In this document: positions 20,590 through 32,164 of the stretch, in pieces
How positions within the stretch are numbered: the first letter of the stretch is position 1
Layout of the letters: each line of letters starts with the position of its first letter
Source of the DNA: Epinephelus fuscoguttatus
Taxonomy: Eukaryota > Chordata > Actinopteri > Perciformes > Serranidae
Direction of reading: 5' to 3'
Length of the DNA stretch: 64,000 nucleotides
Assembly: GCF_011397635.1 (NCBI RefSeq)
Contig: NC_064764.1
Location: 41,716,955 to 41,780,954 of the forward strand
Notes under the pieces: generated by a model
Told to the model about the DNA's origin: nothing
What the model saw: the letters and a program-made list of their open reading frames with translations, nothing else
Databases searched by the model: none
Program-made: the position numbers and the translations under genes

Positions 20590-20830
20590 GGTTGGTTAAC
20601 CCAAGTGGGCACCAGATAAGATGTCCATTTCTGACCCATATCCACTTTGTACTCAGGTAGCCCCAGCATGACCCATGGAGGGCCAACCTGGGCAAACCCA
20701 CCCATGTGGGTAATTCTCATAGGGCCAATATGGAACACATGGACAGTTCAATATAGGGCCCATTTTTATCTCATTTACTACCCAAACGGGCCCCACATAC
20801 AATGTTGGCTTGATGTCGAACTTCTGTCAG
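20590..20830. repeat. Dispersed repeat with internal short palindromes
   Basis: Rich in repeated GGGCCAA / TTGGCCC-like and ACCCA(T/A)GTGGG motifs. Its right half is the inverted partner of 17413-17530. Unclassified MITE- or SINE-like sequence. Confidence 0.5.
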
Positions 20831-21178
20831 GAAGATTTTTTTTTTGTGTCCCTACTGATCCCCAGATCCTCGGGTAATTATAATTCCTGCCTCTCACTTA
20901 CATTGGTGAAGTTGAGATAATTACAATTCTGGAGTGCAGAGAGGATTGAATGGAAAAATAGTAAGGAGTGGAGGACAGAACTGTCAGTGGAAGATGTGAA
21001 AGGAAGGAACGGATGAAGATTGAGTTTGAGAAAGATGTGCATGGAAACCATAGTACCTCAGTCTCTGTGGAGATAAACAGCAACAGAGGTGGGCAGAGAG
21101 GATAGAGATAAATCTTCTGTTTGACAGAAAGCTTTGGTCAGAAAGCTGCCAGAGTTCAGCAGCTTCTCATCTCTGGTG

Positions 21179-22335
21179 ATGGAGACCTTGGAGGAATATG
21201 AACTCTGCTTTCCACAACTCCTCAACACCTCCTGCAGGAAGCCAATTCGGTCTTATTTTGAGGCCATGCTCATTTACATTGTGTTGTCCTCCATTTCTCT
21301 GTCCACTGCAGCTTTTAACCTGCTCGTCATCATCTCTATCTCCCACTTCAAGTAACTGAATATTACATCAATTTATGAAACTGTTAGATAGTACTAACAA
21401 ATATTGCTTGATCTCAAACTATTTTTTTTGGTATTTTAGTCATTGCTGTGTTTGCTTTTTTTTTCTAAATTATAATAAATACTATAAATAATAAATATAT
21501 TCTGGTCTTCCTCTGCAGGCAGCTCCACACCCCGACCAACCTCCTCCTCCTCTCTCTGGCTGTCTCAGATTTCTTTGTGGGCCCCCTCAATTTCTTCCAA
21601 ATTATGCTCATAGATGGTTGCTGGCTCCTCGGTAACATCATATGTACTCTGTATCAGTATGTAATATACATTATTACCTCTGCATCTATAGGAACCACAG
21701 TGCTTATATCAGTCGACCGATATGTGGCTATTTGTGATCCTCTGCAGTACTCCACTAAAGTCACAAAACAAAGAGTTCAAGTCTGTGTTTGTCTGTGTTG
21801 GACAGGTTCTATTTTCTTTCACAGCCTGCTGCTGATGGATAACCTGGAACAACCCGGCAAGTTTAATTCCTGCTCTGGAGAATGTGTGTTTGTCATCAAC
21901 TACATTGCCGGAATTGCAGATGTGTTATTGTCCTTTATCGGTCCTGTCACTGTCATCATAGTTCTGTACATGAGAGTATTTGTGGTGGCTGTGTCTCAGG
22001 CTCGTGCCGTGCGGTGTCATGTCACAGCTGTCACTCTCCATCAAACAGCAAAAGTAACTGTTAACAAATCTGAGCTGAAAGCAGCCAGGACTCTTGGTGT
22101 TGTCATTATTGTGTTTCTAATATGTATTTGTCCATATTTTTGTGTTGCACTATCAGGCCAAGACACCTTACTCAATGCTTCATCTGCTGCCTTTGTAATC
22201 TGTTTGTTCTACTTTAATTCCTGTCTGAATCCTGTGATCTATGCCTTTTTTTACCCCTGGTTTAGAAAATCTATTAAGCTCATTGTTACACTTAAGATAC
22301 TGCAGCCTGGCTCCCGTGAGGCAAACATGCTGTAG
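21179..22335 (+). CDS. taar: TAAR-3: trace amine-associated receptor (TAAR13c-like), intact
   Basis: Coding exons 21179-21351 and 21519-22335, intron 167 bp, GT/AG, phase 2, 329 residues. The second exon is open from QLHTPTN through the stop. DRY, ECL2 Cys pair (NSCSGEC) and NPxxY-FYPWF are present. 3.32 is Ile (CTLYQYVIY) and W6.48 is Ile (FLICICPYF), while D5.42 is kept (GIADVLL). TM2 shows VGPLNFFQIM where all paralogues except TAAR-5 have VGLLMFFQI, adding a proline and an asparagine. Its TM5-TM7 half is closest to TAAR-4 (both ALSGQDTLLNASSAAFVI), although TAAR-4 lies on the other strand 8 kb away. Expected olfactory amine receptor; ligand unknown. Confidence 0.93.
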
Positions 22336-24590
22336 ACAGACCCTTAGCATGAACAAAAACTATACGTGGTCATGTTGGTGAGAAACTGAATAACAGATTC
22401 TGAGTAAATCTGACCTGTGTAAACACTTATACATACATATATATAAAATGAACATACATGATACAATCCAATATGCTCAAAGAATGACTGTTTCCTTGTT
22501 ACTGCAGCAGTAAAGTCATTAACTGTCTGTTCATTAGTTTCAGGCACATCACCACCTCTAGGATTCTGCATGTATGAAGACTTGTTCACATTTTTGTTGT
22601 GCGTGCTGTGTTCTCAACACAGTAGAATTGATAAGAAATTGTGAGGTTGTCCCTACTCTTATCTGTGATTTCAAGTTATTTATATCCACATTAGGAAAAC
22701 AGTGTAAAGACTTGTACTTAGTTTTAATACATGACTTTGACCCACAGACATTAGCAGAGTTAGAGCGATCTGTTGGCCCTCGTAAGGCGATTTGGATGAT
22801 TATGATATGTAAAACGCCTGCTGTATTTGTTGTTGTTTAAGTGGTTTACTCATATGACATAACATATCATTTGAAATGGTTAGGAAAGTGGCCGACCTCC
22901 CACCACTTCTCAGTTGCTATGTGATGGAGGTGGCTTGGATGGCCTCTCCAAACCCATGCGACCATTTCAAGACACAGCCACCAAAGTAGGCTCATTTAAC
23001 TTATCTGTCACACATAAGACAAACAGTCATAACTCACCCATGAAGCATACATGAAACATATTATTACACCCACAGATATCCACACTTTCAGCTTCTGTTG
23101 CATCATTTCAGATTTTTATAATTCTCTTCATATCATGCATAATTTCTCTCATTTTGCATATAAACAAACTAGATGGGCACTGCCAGGATGGAGGTGAACG
23201 TCAGGGCTTTCTATTGAGACCTCACTGAGTCAATAGGAGCTTCCAATGCTGTTGCTATGGTGTTTATAGCCAGCCTCAGCCTGAATTGAAAGGACGTAAA
23301 TCACTTAGTTTTCCTGTAGTTTCATGCTAGTTAAAAGGCCAGTACATGGCTAAGGTTTATGGGTCTTGTACTGAATGACACTCCTGTTCTCCAGTAGAGT
23401 TTTTAAGTCATTATTGTCATCATAGACTGTTATGAATGTACAGAAATGATAAACAAAAAGCTCCTATGTTGTCTTAATGGGGAAAAATGTTTTCTCTTGT
23501 CAATTTAGGTTTTCTAGAAGTGTTTTTATTTACAGTAAGCTCCTTAAAAGGCATCTCTGTCTGTGCTGATAGGTTTTTCACTCATAATCACACATTCAGC
23601 TCATTATTTACCCTCTTTTATTTGAAAAGCACCGGAACAAAACCTTAGAAAAACATGGAAAACATTTCTTATAGGTGATATTGTTTTCTAATTTGAATTT
23701 GGACTATGTGAAGCATCATGATATGGCCCCATTGTGTTTTCCAGCTAATATTTCCCAGGTCATCTTTTTTTTTTCCAAAGACAAATTTGTACAAAGATAA
23801 ACTTTTGTTTCAGCGTGTTGAAACTCAGAAGACAGACAGACAGAAGCTGTTAATTCTGACTGTTGGGGAACAAAGTGTTGCCTTACAAATGAGACCATGC
23901 ATGTACATGTATTAAAATTGGAACAAGTCCAGCTTTCAATTTACTTTGGGTATGCTTTGAATAGGTGTTTCACATGAATTTTACAGGACCACCATTTAAC
24001 AGACAATAGTAAAGTTATAGTTAGTATCCTTCCTGCAATGTTGTGCCAAAATAGCATTGACATATAATGATGTGAGCTCTGTGAGTTACATTTTTTACTT
24101 TTCCTTCAGTTCTAACATATTGTTTGCATGAATTTTGACCCACTTTTACATTTGACGGCAGTAAAATCACCCTAAATTACATTTTTTCTAAAGTGATCCA
24201 AAACGCACAAAAATCAAAATAATGAAAGAATTTTATACACAAATTGACCCATATCTACTGAGATGGATTTCAGATCCACCGGTGCAGCCCATATCTAGAA
24301 AAAAAAACGAGAAAAGGATTATTTCTAGGGAATCTTCGGGAATGTCTGTGCCTTTTTTATGAGACAGTAGTGACAGAGTTCGGGGCTTGACACTGTCACA
24401 ATAACTGATTATGTTCCCACCACATTTGCTCAGGTTTCCACTGATACAGGCAACTATTTGTTGTGGCGGTTCAATTTAAGACCCAAAATGCAAAAACAAC
24501 CAGGAAATAGGGAATGGTTAAAGGCAGTTTCTTGTAGTTTGAAGAAGTGGAGCTGAAGACTTGATTGATCTGATCTAAATGAGGCTGGAC
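22336..24590. other. Intergenic, no gene
   Basis: 3' flank of TAAR-3 and 2 kb of AT-rich sequence. I read both strands and find no domain-bearing frame and no repeat I can name. Confidence 0.45.
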
Positions 24591-24598
24591 GTGGCAGG

Positions 24599-24617
24599 CT
24601 AACCCTAACCCTAACCC
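24599..24617. repeat. Short telomere-like (CCCTAA)n tract
   Basis: Three tandem CTAACC units, the vertebrate telomere repeat, directly before a 60-bp palindrome. Too short to show a chromosome fusion. Confidence 0.6.
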
Positions 24618-24641
24618 AGAGGGGACTGAATGTCTTGGCAG

Positions 24642-24701
24642 AGCCTTAATGTCTGAGCTGGGGTTTTATAAGTATAAAACCCCAGCTCAGACATTAAGGC
24701 T
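24642..24701. repeat. Perfect 60-bp palindrome
   Basis: A 29-base arm beginning AGCCTTAATGTCTGAGC (24642-24670) is followed by the two bases AG and then its exact reverse complement (24673-24701). It has no mismatch and almost no loop. Confidence 0.95.
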
Positions 24702-25605
24702 GATTGCGGCCTGATTGTAGATGTGGTTCAGGTGTGCAGATTCAACAGCTGCTGGCACTCAGGAGGACTGGCAAGAGGAGGGAACCAAAAGGCACAGTTG
24801 GCATTTGAAGTGTCATGGGAGTCTTTAAAGTGAAAGAAGAAAGCAGCATGGTGCACATAAGGATCAAAGGTCATAGGGTGACCTCACACTGTTGCAAGGT
24901 CTGCACCTACATACAGAAGCACCTGTAATGTTAAAGAATAACCTCAGAATAAACAAATTAAAATCCAACAATTCCCAGCTAACTAACTGAGATAAAAAAA
25001 AAAAAATGTGGCTCTAGAGTCATATGACTAGAAAGCCAGGTCATCAAGTAATTTTGTCCAAGGGCCAAATTTTCTAAGCAAACATTGTGGAGGCTGGATT
25101 CTCAAATAAGGCACCTGATTATGTTTTAAAATGGGTGAGCCAGCTTGAAAAGATACCACAAAAAAAATAATGTAAACAAATTTTCTGCAGTTCTACACCA
25201 TCTACAGATGGGATTAGTTAGATTGAGGGTGTTATGAAAACCAGGAATGTATCAGGAATAGTATTATTAAATGAATTCTGTACGATAAAATAAAAAATAA
25301 TCAGGGGTTTGACTTTATCATTAGGCCCCCAAATTAAAGAACCCAGACAGTTGTAAATCTGTTATGATGTTAAGATATGAAAAACACAGAATCATGCTAC
25401 TATCCTTACTCATTGTACTCCAAAGTAACTTACAAAAGCCCCCAAAGAACCCTGCATAAAGAAAATGTATACTTACAATTAAGAGGAAAACATTGTACCT
25501 GACAAATGTAACTGGATATGCTGAAGATTCAGATTTTCCCTCACAGAATATAACAATTAAAATATGATGCATTATTGTTCATATGTTTTGATAGTTTTGC
25601 TGTTG
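24702..25605. other. Intergenic, no gene
   Basis: AT-rich, no recognisable coding or repeat family. Confidence 0.4.
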
Positions 25606-25609
25606 TTAA

Positions 25610-26205
25610 CCCTATGGGCCTGAACGACACATAGTACGTCCAAATTCACACCTGTTTTCTCTATGGATTTTCTCTGCAACTGTTTGTCATAGTGAGAAAC
25701 CATATCATGCAAAACAGTGGAACCGTAGCTTTCTGACAAGACCAAGCACTTGCCGGTAGTCCAATGTTTCAATGTTTTAACAGCGAAAGAAAATGATAAA
25801 TTTACACTAAAATTATGTATAACAAAGCTTTCGTACAGCTTTGCACACACATTACTCATGGATGGATTACTCATGAATGCAGGGTCGCACAGAAATGTCA
25901 CGCATATCACATGAAAGAGCAAGACCGGAGCTTTCCGATGATACCAAACACATCATTGTGCTGTCATCCCATGATGCTATAAATACAGATTAATTGTCTA
26001 CAAAATAAAAACCTGACGAATTTCTTTACAATCCATTATACAGATCTTGTTATCAGTCACTTCATATAGTGAAGAATAATATTATTACTGTTTTTCTATT
26101 ATCTTAGATGTAAATATTGCATGATTCTTTCAGATAAAACACATTTTTGACTTGTGAATGAGTCAATGGAATTTCTTGCAGTAATGAAAAAATACTGGCA
26201 ATACT
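25610..26205. mobile_element. piggyBac-like element, second copy, right end lost
   Basis: Starts CCCTATGGGCC after TTAA (25606-25609) and follows the first copy's left part, then joins directly the part that in the first copy lies beyond LINE-B (ACATCATTGTGCTGTCATCC). It lacks about 350 bases present at 8136-8490 and is cut at AATACTGGCAA by LINE sequence. It gives the pre-insertion state for LINE-B. Confidence 0.82.
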
Positions 26206-26817
26206 GGAGTAACATTTGATCAAGATTTGTCTTTTAATTCTCATTTAAAACAAACTTCACAGACTGCATTTTTTCATCTGCATAGTATTGTGAAAATTAG
26301 GCCTATCCTGACCCGAAAAGATGCAGAAAAATTGGTCCATGCTTTTGTTACCTCAAGGCTGGATTACTGTAACTCTCTATTATCAGGTAGCTCTAGTAAG
26401 TCCTTAAAAACTCTCCAGCTAATTCAGAATGCAGCAGCACGTGTACTAACAGGAACTAAGAAACGAGATCATATTTCTCCTGTTTTAGCTTCTCTGCACT
26501 GGCTCCCTGTAAAATCCAGAATTGAATTTAAAATCCTACTGTTAACTTATAAAGCTCTAAATGGTCAAGCTCCGTCATATCTTAGAGAGCTCATAGTGCC
26601 TTATTATCCCACCAGAACACTGCGCTCTGAGAACGCAGGGTTACTCGTGGTCCCTAAAGTCTCCAAAAGTAGATCAGGAGCCAGAGCCTTCAGCTATCAG
26701 GCTCCTCTCCTGTGGAATCATCTTCCTGTTACGGTCCGGGAGGCAGACACCGTCTCCACATTTAAGACTAGACTTAAGACTTTCCTCTTTGATAAAGCTT
26801 ATAGTTAGCAGCCCAGT
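26206..26817 (+). mobile_element. LINE-C: C-terminal end of an L2-type ORF2
   Basis: Open frame 26227-26808 with the RT thumb and C-terminal region of L2 LINEs: [48 protein letters not shown] and the terminal [15 protein letters not shown]. 5'-truncated before the YADD box. The shared part is identical at protein level, as far as I can read, to the copy at 55469-55984, so the family moved recently. Confidence 0.87.
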
Positions 26818-27003
26818 ATCACAAATCACAATTTGCCTCACAGGGCTTTACAGCATACGACATCCCTCTGTCCTTAGGACCCTCGCAGCTGATCAGGAAA
26901 AACTCCCCAAAAAACCCTTTAACAGGGAAAAAAACAGTAGAAACCTCAGGAAGAGCAACTGAGGAGGGATCCCTCTTCCAGGATGGACAGACGTGCAATA
27001 GAT
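26818..27003 (-). mobile_element. LINE-C 3' UTR in inverted orientation
   Basis: This 186-base stretch is the known 3' UTR of the same LINE (compare 55070-55280), but its sense strand is minus while the adjacent ORF is plus. The last 20 or so bases of the UTR are missing at the junction. Confidence 0.75.
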
Positions 27004-27379
27004 GTTGTACGGTAAAGTAAACTCAGCTTTTGTTTGGTAACAAGAAAACACCATGGGTTGACTTTTATGCACTGTTTGATTGCATTTGCCATAATCTGGT
27101 GGCTAAAACTTCTGCAGTTTTTCTTCAGGATTACCTATAGATTAGAAGGTGTCCCTCTCGTGAAAATGTCTGTCTGTTAAGCCTGTAAAGCAGGTTTTTA
27201 CACTCTAACTATAGACTGATGTTGAGACCTGTCATACTTGTCTGTTGAGAGATTAACATCAACAAACTATTACACTTGCTCTTTTACATCTCACACCTGC
27301 AAGTTGGACACTTGAATTTTATTATTGTTACACGTTTGGCTGCAGCTTCTTGTTACCTTTAATGTGGAACTTGTTCTCT
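27004..27379. other. Intergenic, no gene
   Basis: Nothing recognisable as coding or as a named repeat. Confidence 0.35.
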
Positions 27380-27965
27380 GCAGAAGGTTAAGGCTCAGTT
27401 TTTACATTTTGGCTCAGGATCCAATTCGGACTCACTCTGAAATCGTCAAAATCTGGAGCCTGGTCAGTGATCTCCAGTGTCAGACATCAACAACAAAAAG
27501 CAGTCCTTTCAAATCTGCATGGTGCGTGGCCAATTGCTATTACTGTTTCACGTTGCCCAGCAGCATCAAGGAAAAAACATGGCGGGACAACAACAAAAGT
27601 TAAGGCAGCAGAAGTCCGAGTAGGGTGGACAGTAGGGGTGACGAATGGATTCAACAACCACTGACTTTCAAAACATAACTATGTGCAGGTGTTGCTGAAG
27701 GAAAACAAATGTCAATTTGTGGTGTTCTACTGATGTAGAATGTTTATTTTGAAAGAGACTGTATGCAAACTGTACATTTCCTGTGAAAACAGAAGTGTAT
27801 GTTGAAAATAGACAATGCATGCAACAGGCTGAAGTTGACACGGTGCCCCTGAACATCAGCAAACAACACACCCAGGGTACCTTGCATGTTGAATTTGGAC
27901 GTGGAAAGTCCATGACCAAATGAATATGTGACGAGGTCGGAGTGAGAATGTGTGGCCAGATCAAA
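27380..27965. repeat. Unclassified dispersed repeat, copy 1
   Basis: It matches, with many differences, 34015-34330 plus 34928-35235, and its second half matches 40966-41165, 46230-46430 and 51520-51720. Shared landmarks are CTCACTCTGAA, GGCGGGA, GAAAGAGACTGTATG and GGACGTGGAAAGTCCATGAC. The minus strand gives a similar 60-codon frame in each copy, but it lacks domain features and I treat it as non-coding. Confidence 0.7.
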
Positions 27966-28869
27966 CATAATAAACCTTTAGTGTGTTTATTATCAGAGTT
28001 TCAGAACCACTTGTTTGAGATAATCAATAAAAAGAAGGTTGACCAATTACACCGACCAATGTGCTTCCTAAATCAGGTTTATTGAGGTTAAACCTTTCTA
28101 CACTGCACCGAGGACTTCAGTCGCTGGTGGTGGCAGCAGTATGTAAAAAGATACTTTGCTGGTTTTCAACCAGCTTTGCATCATAACAATCAGGATAGCA
28201 TGTGTAAATGAACTGTGGTACACTTCCTTCCATCTAACCAGTTCTTAGATCTCCCTGCTCCTCTCCCAGCTGGTTCTCAGGCTGCAGCTCAATATTCAGG
28301 CTGTACATAAACTTTTTTGTATTGCTTGCCTCCATGAACAAAGAGTATAAAAGTGGATCCCACCCTTCTCTCTGTTTCTCAAACTTAGACTAAACTCTGA
28401 TCAAACACTAAATTCAGAAACAGTGCTGATCGAAGAAAAAAAACAAAATTCTGTTCTGAGTTGTCTTTCTTTGCCTAAAATGCCTTCAGAAACATGTTGC
28501 TTAGTGTATAACTGTAATATGAGATTGTTTGTTACCAGCTGGTCACCATTGTGTCAAACGTATGAATTTGCATTATGTCACCCACCACTGGGAGCATTAG
28601 TTGGTCCAGTGCAGTGCTATGCATTGTAGTAGGTTTTCTAACTCTGAAGCAAAATCTGATGCCACAGCCCTTTCCCTCTGTGGTCTCTGGTCATGTAGCA
28701 CCAATGGCAAAAGTGTTTGTCTTCCTACTCTACTGCCCGTACTTTTTAACTACACACTGCTGATTTATGCCTCTTATTATTCTACTTCTTTTCTTATCCT
28801 GACTGTTCAATGTATTGAGCCTGTTTTTATTTTATGTTACTGTATTTTATTATTATCACTATCATTCTC
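27966..28869. other. Intergenic, no gene
   Basis: No gene or named repeat seen. Confidence 0.4.
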
Positions 28870-29006
28870 AATTTCTATTTCCCTTTTTAATCGACTGTTT
28901 TTTTTTGTTTTAAATTGTGTCTTGTCGCTTTTAATGTCTCTGTAAAGCACTTTGAATTACCTTGTGTTGAATTGTGCTATACAAATAAACTTGCCTTGCC
29001 TTGCCT
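28870..29006 (+). mobile_element. L2-like LINE or SINE 3' tail
   Basis: TAAAGCACTTTGAATTACC, TGTGCTATACAAATAAAC and a terminal (TTGCC)n are the standard 3' end of fish L2-related retroposons. Only the tail can be recognised. Confidence 0.7.
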
Positions 29007-29557
29007 ACAGCACAGACAGCACAGTTTAATGAAAGTACCATTGTCCCAGTGGTCAAACACTTATTTAAAGGAATTTGACTGAAAGTCAAGATTTGTAAAA
29101 TCTGTGAAAGGCCCCTTGATTTGCTTGTTTATTACCCCTTTAGGTCTGCGACACTATCACACTGTAACTAAAGACCTGTTGGGATCAAAAATGCTAACAG
29201 CCTGTCTATATTTGCCCAAGATCCTCAAATTTATTTGACTGACTGAAATGTGTCACAAGATTTCATGTTAGTGGCTCCCCACTCTGTACATTGTGTTAGC
29301 CTCACAGGAGGCAGGCTTCAGTATATCAAATGAGTTAAATAGATTTTCTAGAGTAGTAGTTTTCTGAATAGCTTCACTGTTGCATTGAAAATGGAAAAGT
29401 AATTATTAGAAAACATTATATTGTGGCATTCACCATGTAAAGACATCTTTTTATAATCTGTGTGTAAAAATGTTTAAACACTTTGCCCTGAATCTGTTAC
29501 ACAATCACTGTGACCAAGTACATTTTTCTCTCTAAATACAGGCATCATGCACACTCT
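29007..29557. other. 3' flank of TAAR-4
   Basis: Non-coding, downstream of the minus-strand receptor gene. No clear repeat. Confidence 0.4.
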
Positions 29558-30738
29558 CTACAGCATGTTTGCCTCACGGGAGCCAGGCTGCAGTATCTTA
29601 AGTGTAACAATGAGCTTAATAGAATTTCTAAACCAGGGGTAAAAAAAGGCATAGATCACAGGATTCAGACAGGAGTTAAAGTAGAACAAACAGATTACAA
29701 AGGCAGCAGATGAAGCATTGAGTAAGGTGTCTTGGCCCGACAGTGCAACACAAAAATATGGACAGACACATATTAAAAACACAACAATGACAACACCAAG
29801 TGTTCTAGCTGCTTTCAGCTCAGATTTGTTAACAGTTACTTTCACTGATTGATGGAGAGTGACAGCTGCAATATGAAAACGCATGGCACGAGCCTGAGAC
29901 ACAGCCACCACAAATACTCTCATGTACAGAACTATGATGACAGTGACAGGACCGATAAAGGATAAAAACAGATCTGCAATTCCTGCAATGTAGTTAATGA
30001 CAACCACACACTCTCCAGAGCAGGAATTATACCTGCCGGGTTGTTCCAGGTTATCCATCAGCAGCAGGCTGTGACAGAAAGCAGAACACATCCAACACAG
30101 ACAAACACAGACTTGAACTCTTTTTTGTGTGACTTTGGTGGAGTACTGCAGAGGATCACAAATAGCAACATAGCGGTCAACAGATATGAGCACCATGGTT
30201 CCTATAGAGGCAGAGGTAATAATATAGTCCAGAGCATAATACAGAATACACATGAGGTCCCCGAGGAGCCAGCAACCATCTATGAGTATAATTTGGAAGA
30301 ACATGAGAAGGCCCACAAAGAAATCTGAGACAGCCAGAGAGAGGAGGAGGAGGTTGGTCGGGGTGTGGAGCTTCCTGGAGAAATAAGAGAGCAACATGCT
30401 TATCATTATTTGTAGCATCAACTGTCATAACATCAGATAAAAGCCATGACTGAAACATAAAACAATCTTCCCTTTACAGCGTAGGATAATTTTTATATTC
30501 CATTACACAAACAATTACTGTCTGTTCAGCTACCAGCTTTTTAAATTAATAAAGTATTTGAATACTTGAAGTGAGAGATGGAGATGATGACCAGCAGGTT
30601 GAGAGTCACAGTGAGCACAGAGATAGAGGACAGTAAAACATAAGTGAGCATGGATACAGAGTGAGAACGCATGGCCTTCCTGCAGGAGGAGTTGAGGAGT
30701 TGTGGAAAGCAAAGTTCAGCTTCATCAAAGGTTTTCAT
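29558..30738 (-). CDS. taar: TAAR-4: trace amine-associated receptor with D3.32 and D5.42, intact
   Basis: The only receptor on the minus strand. Coding exons 30738-30566 and 30374-29558 (read downward), intron 191 bp, GT/AG, phase 2, 329 residues. The start at 30738 has A at -3. It carries both acidic amine contacts: Asp107 at 3.32 (CILYYALDY) and Asp192 at 5.42 (GIADLFL). The zebrafish cadaverine receptor TAAR13c also has both, so a diamine ligand is a reasonable inference. Other landmarks: N16 glycosylation site, Cys100 with Cys176 or 180 for the ECL2 bridge, DRY 124-126, NPVIY 295-299, FYPWF 302-306. W6.48 is Val261. After FYPWF it has RNSIK where the paralogues have RKSIK (or VKSIK, LRSIK). 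TM5 to TM7 closely resembles TAAR-3. Confidence 0.94.
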
Positions 30739-32164
30739 TCTCAGAAAGAGGAGGAGACGAGAAGCTGCTGAGCTCTGTTAGCTTTCAGCCTGAGGCTCTG
30801 TAATATAGCCAGTTTACCACTCCCCCCTGCTTCGTCTTTCTCTTTGGTAATGACTGTCTTTCAGTAGGCGTGATTAAACTTCTCCCTTGTGTAATTACCT
30901 CTATCATCGTTAGGTGTCTATCTTTCTCTCTATTTTACACCTTTGCCCCTTTTCTCCTTACATCTAAACAATGACAATTTCCATGATGCCCTGCTTTGGA
31001 GACCAGCAGAACAAAGGGTAATGCCTCTTCTGGATACTATTATGTCATGAACCCGAATAAGCTCTTGCTGTATGGATATGTTCAGACTTCAGAATTGTTT
31101 GTTTTAAATTGGTAGATTCAGTGTTCTGTCATGTCTCCGTGAACTCAACCACTTGTAACCCCTCCCCCAGTCAGCCATCCCTGTAGTCATCACTTATCCT
31201 CATCCAGGCCTTGCAGCTGTCACTGAATCCCTGCTGCACCTCAGTGGCCATCTCTGATACTTCGTCACTGATCCTTGCATATGACCTCCGCTAGAGCAGC
31301 CGTTGGACTTACACATGCAGTACAGTCAGGATGGAGAAAATATGTCCACCTTAAGCCGTACCTGACTGCAGTGAGCCCAAATGAGGCCCCTTTATGGCCC
31401 CTCGAGTACCTGAGAAAGAAGAGAGAGGGGGATTAGGGTGGAAACAGTCGACTTTTAGAGTCGTAGGGCTTAGTTTATTCATGCAATACAGTGCCAGAAA
31501 CAGGTTGTGATGATGAAAATGAAAAAAGGCGTGAACATTTTGTCATAAATAGTGAAAAGGGGGAGAATTTTGACTGGGGGAGGCAATGAAAAACAGGAGT
31601 CTCCTGAGAAAAATGGGTGGGTTGGCAACTATGACGAGCCCCCTCTTGCTCCAACATGCATGTGGATTTTGAACCCGCTGCTTATCCCAGTCTCCAGCGT
31701 GATGTCCTGCCTTCCTCATTAATCAGCCAGTTAGCTCATCTGTTACTCTTCCAAGTATCTCAGTATCCCCCAGTGCCTATTTCTGTGACCCAACTGAAAC
31801 TCGGGTTTGCAGGTGACTCTGCCCTTCAGGCATATAAGTCTTCCTGTGTGGTTCCATCTGTGTGTCTGGCATCTTGCTCTCTGCCCTGAGCTGCTCCACT
31901 TATCTCAGCCAGCAGAATTATATCTTTTACAAAGAACAGATCATCAATTCTGATGTCCACAAACTGGACTCTCTCCTCCACCTGACTGCACTTTTAGATC
32001 CTATGTTCCAAGAGATCTTAACTTTGTGCCAAGAATGACTCCACAGTGCAATGACATTTCAGTAGAAAACCTGTCTAAAGGGGCCCCGTGTCCTTCTTGT
32101 AAGTGCTGCACAAGAAAATAACACAGCTTTACCTTCTCAAAGTTCGATTTTAAAGTCAGTAAAG
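30739..32164. other. Intergenic between TAAR-4 and LINE-D
   Basis: TAAR-4 promoter side first (minus-strand upstream region), then 1.4 kb in which I recognise neither genes nor named repeats. Confidence 0.4.

Noticed and set aside
24599-24617. Chromosome-fusion telomere relic
   Set aside because: Only about three repeat units; such short tracts occur by chance or through repair.
28601-28945. 114-codon hydrophobic frame resembling a membrane protein
   Set aside because: T-rich sequence running into an L2-like 3' tail; hydrophobicity follows from base composition.
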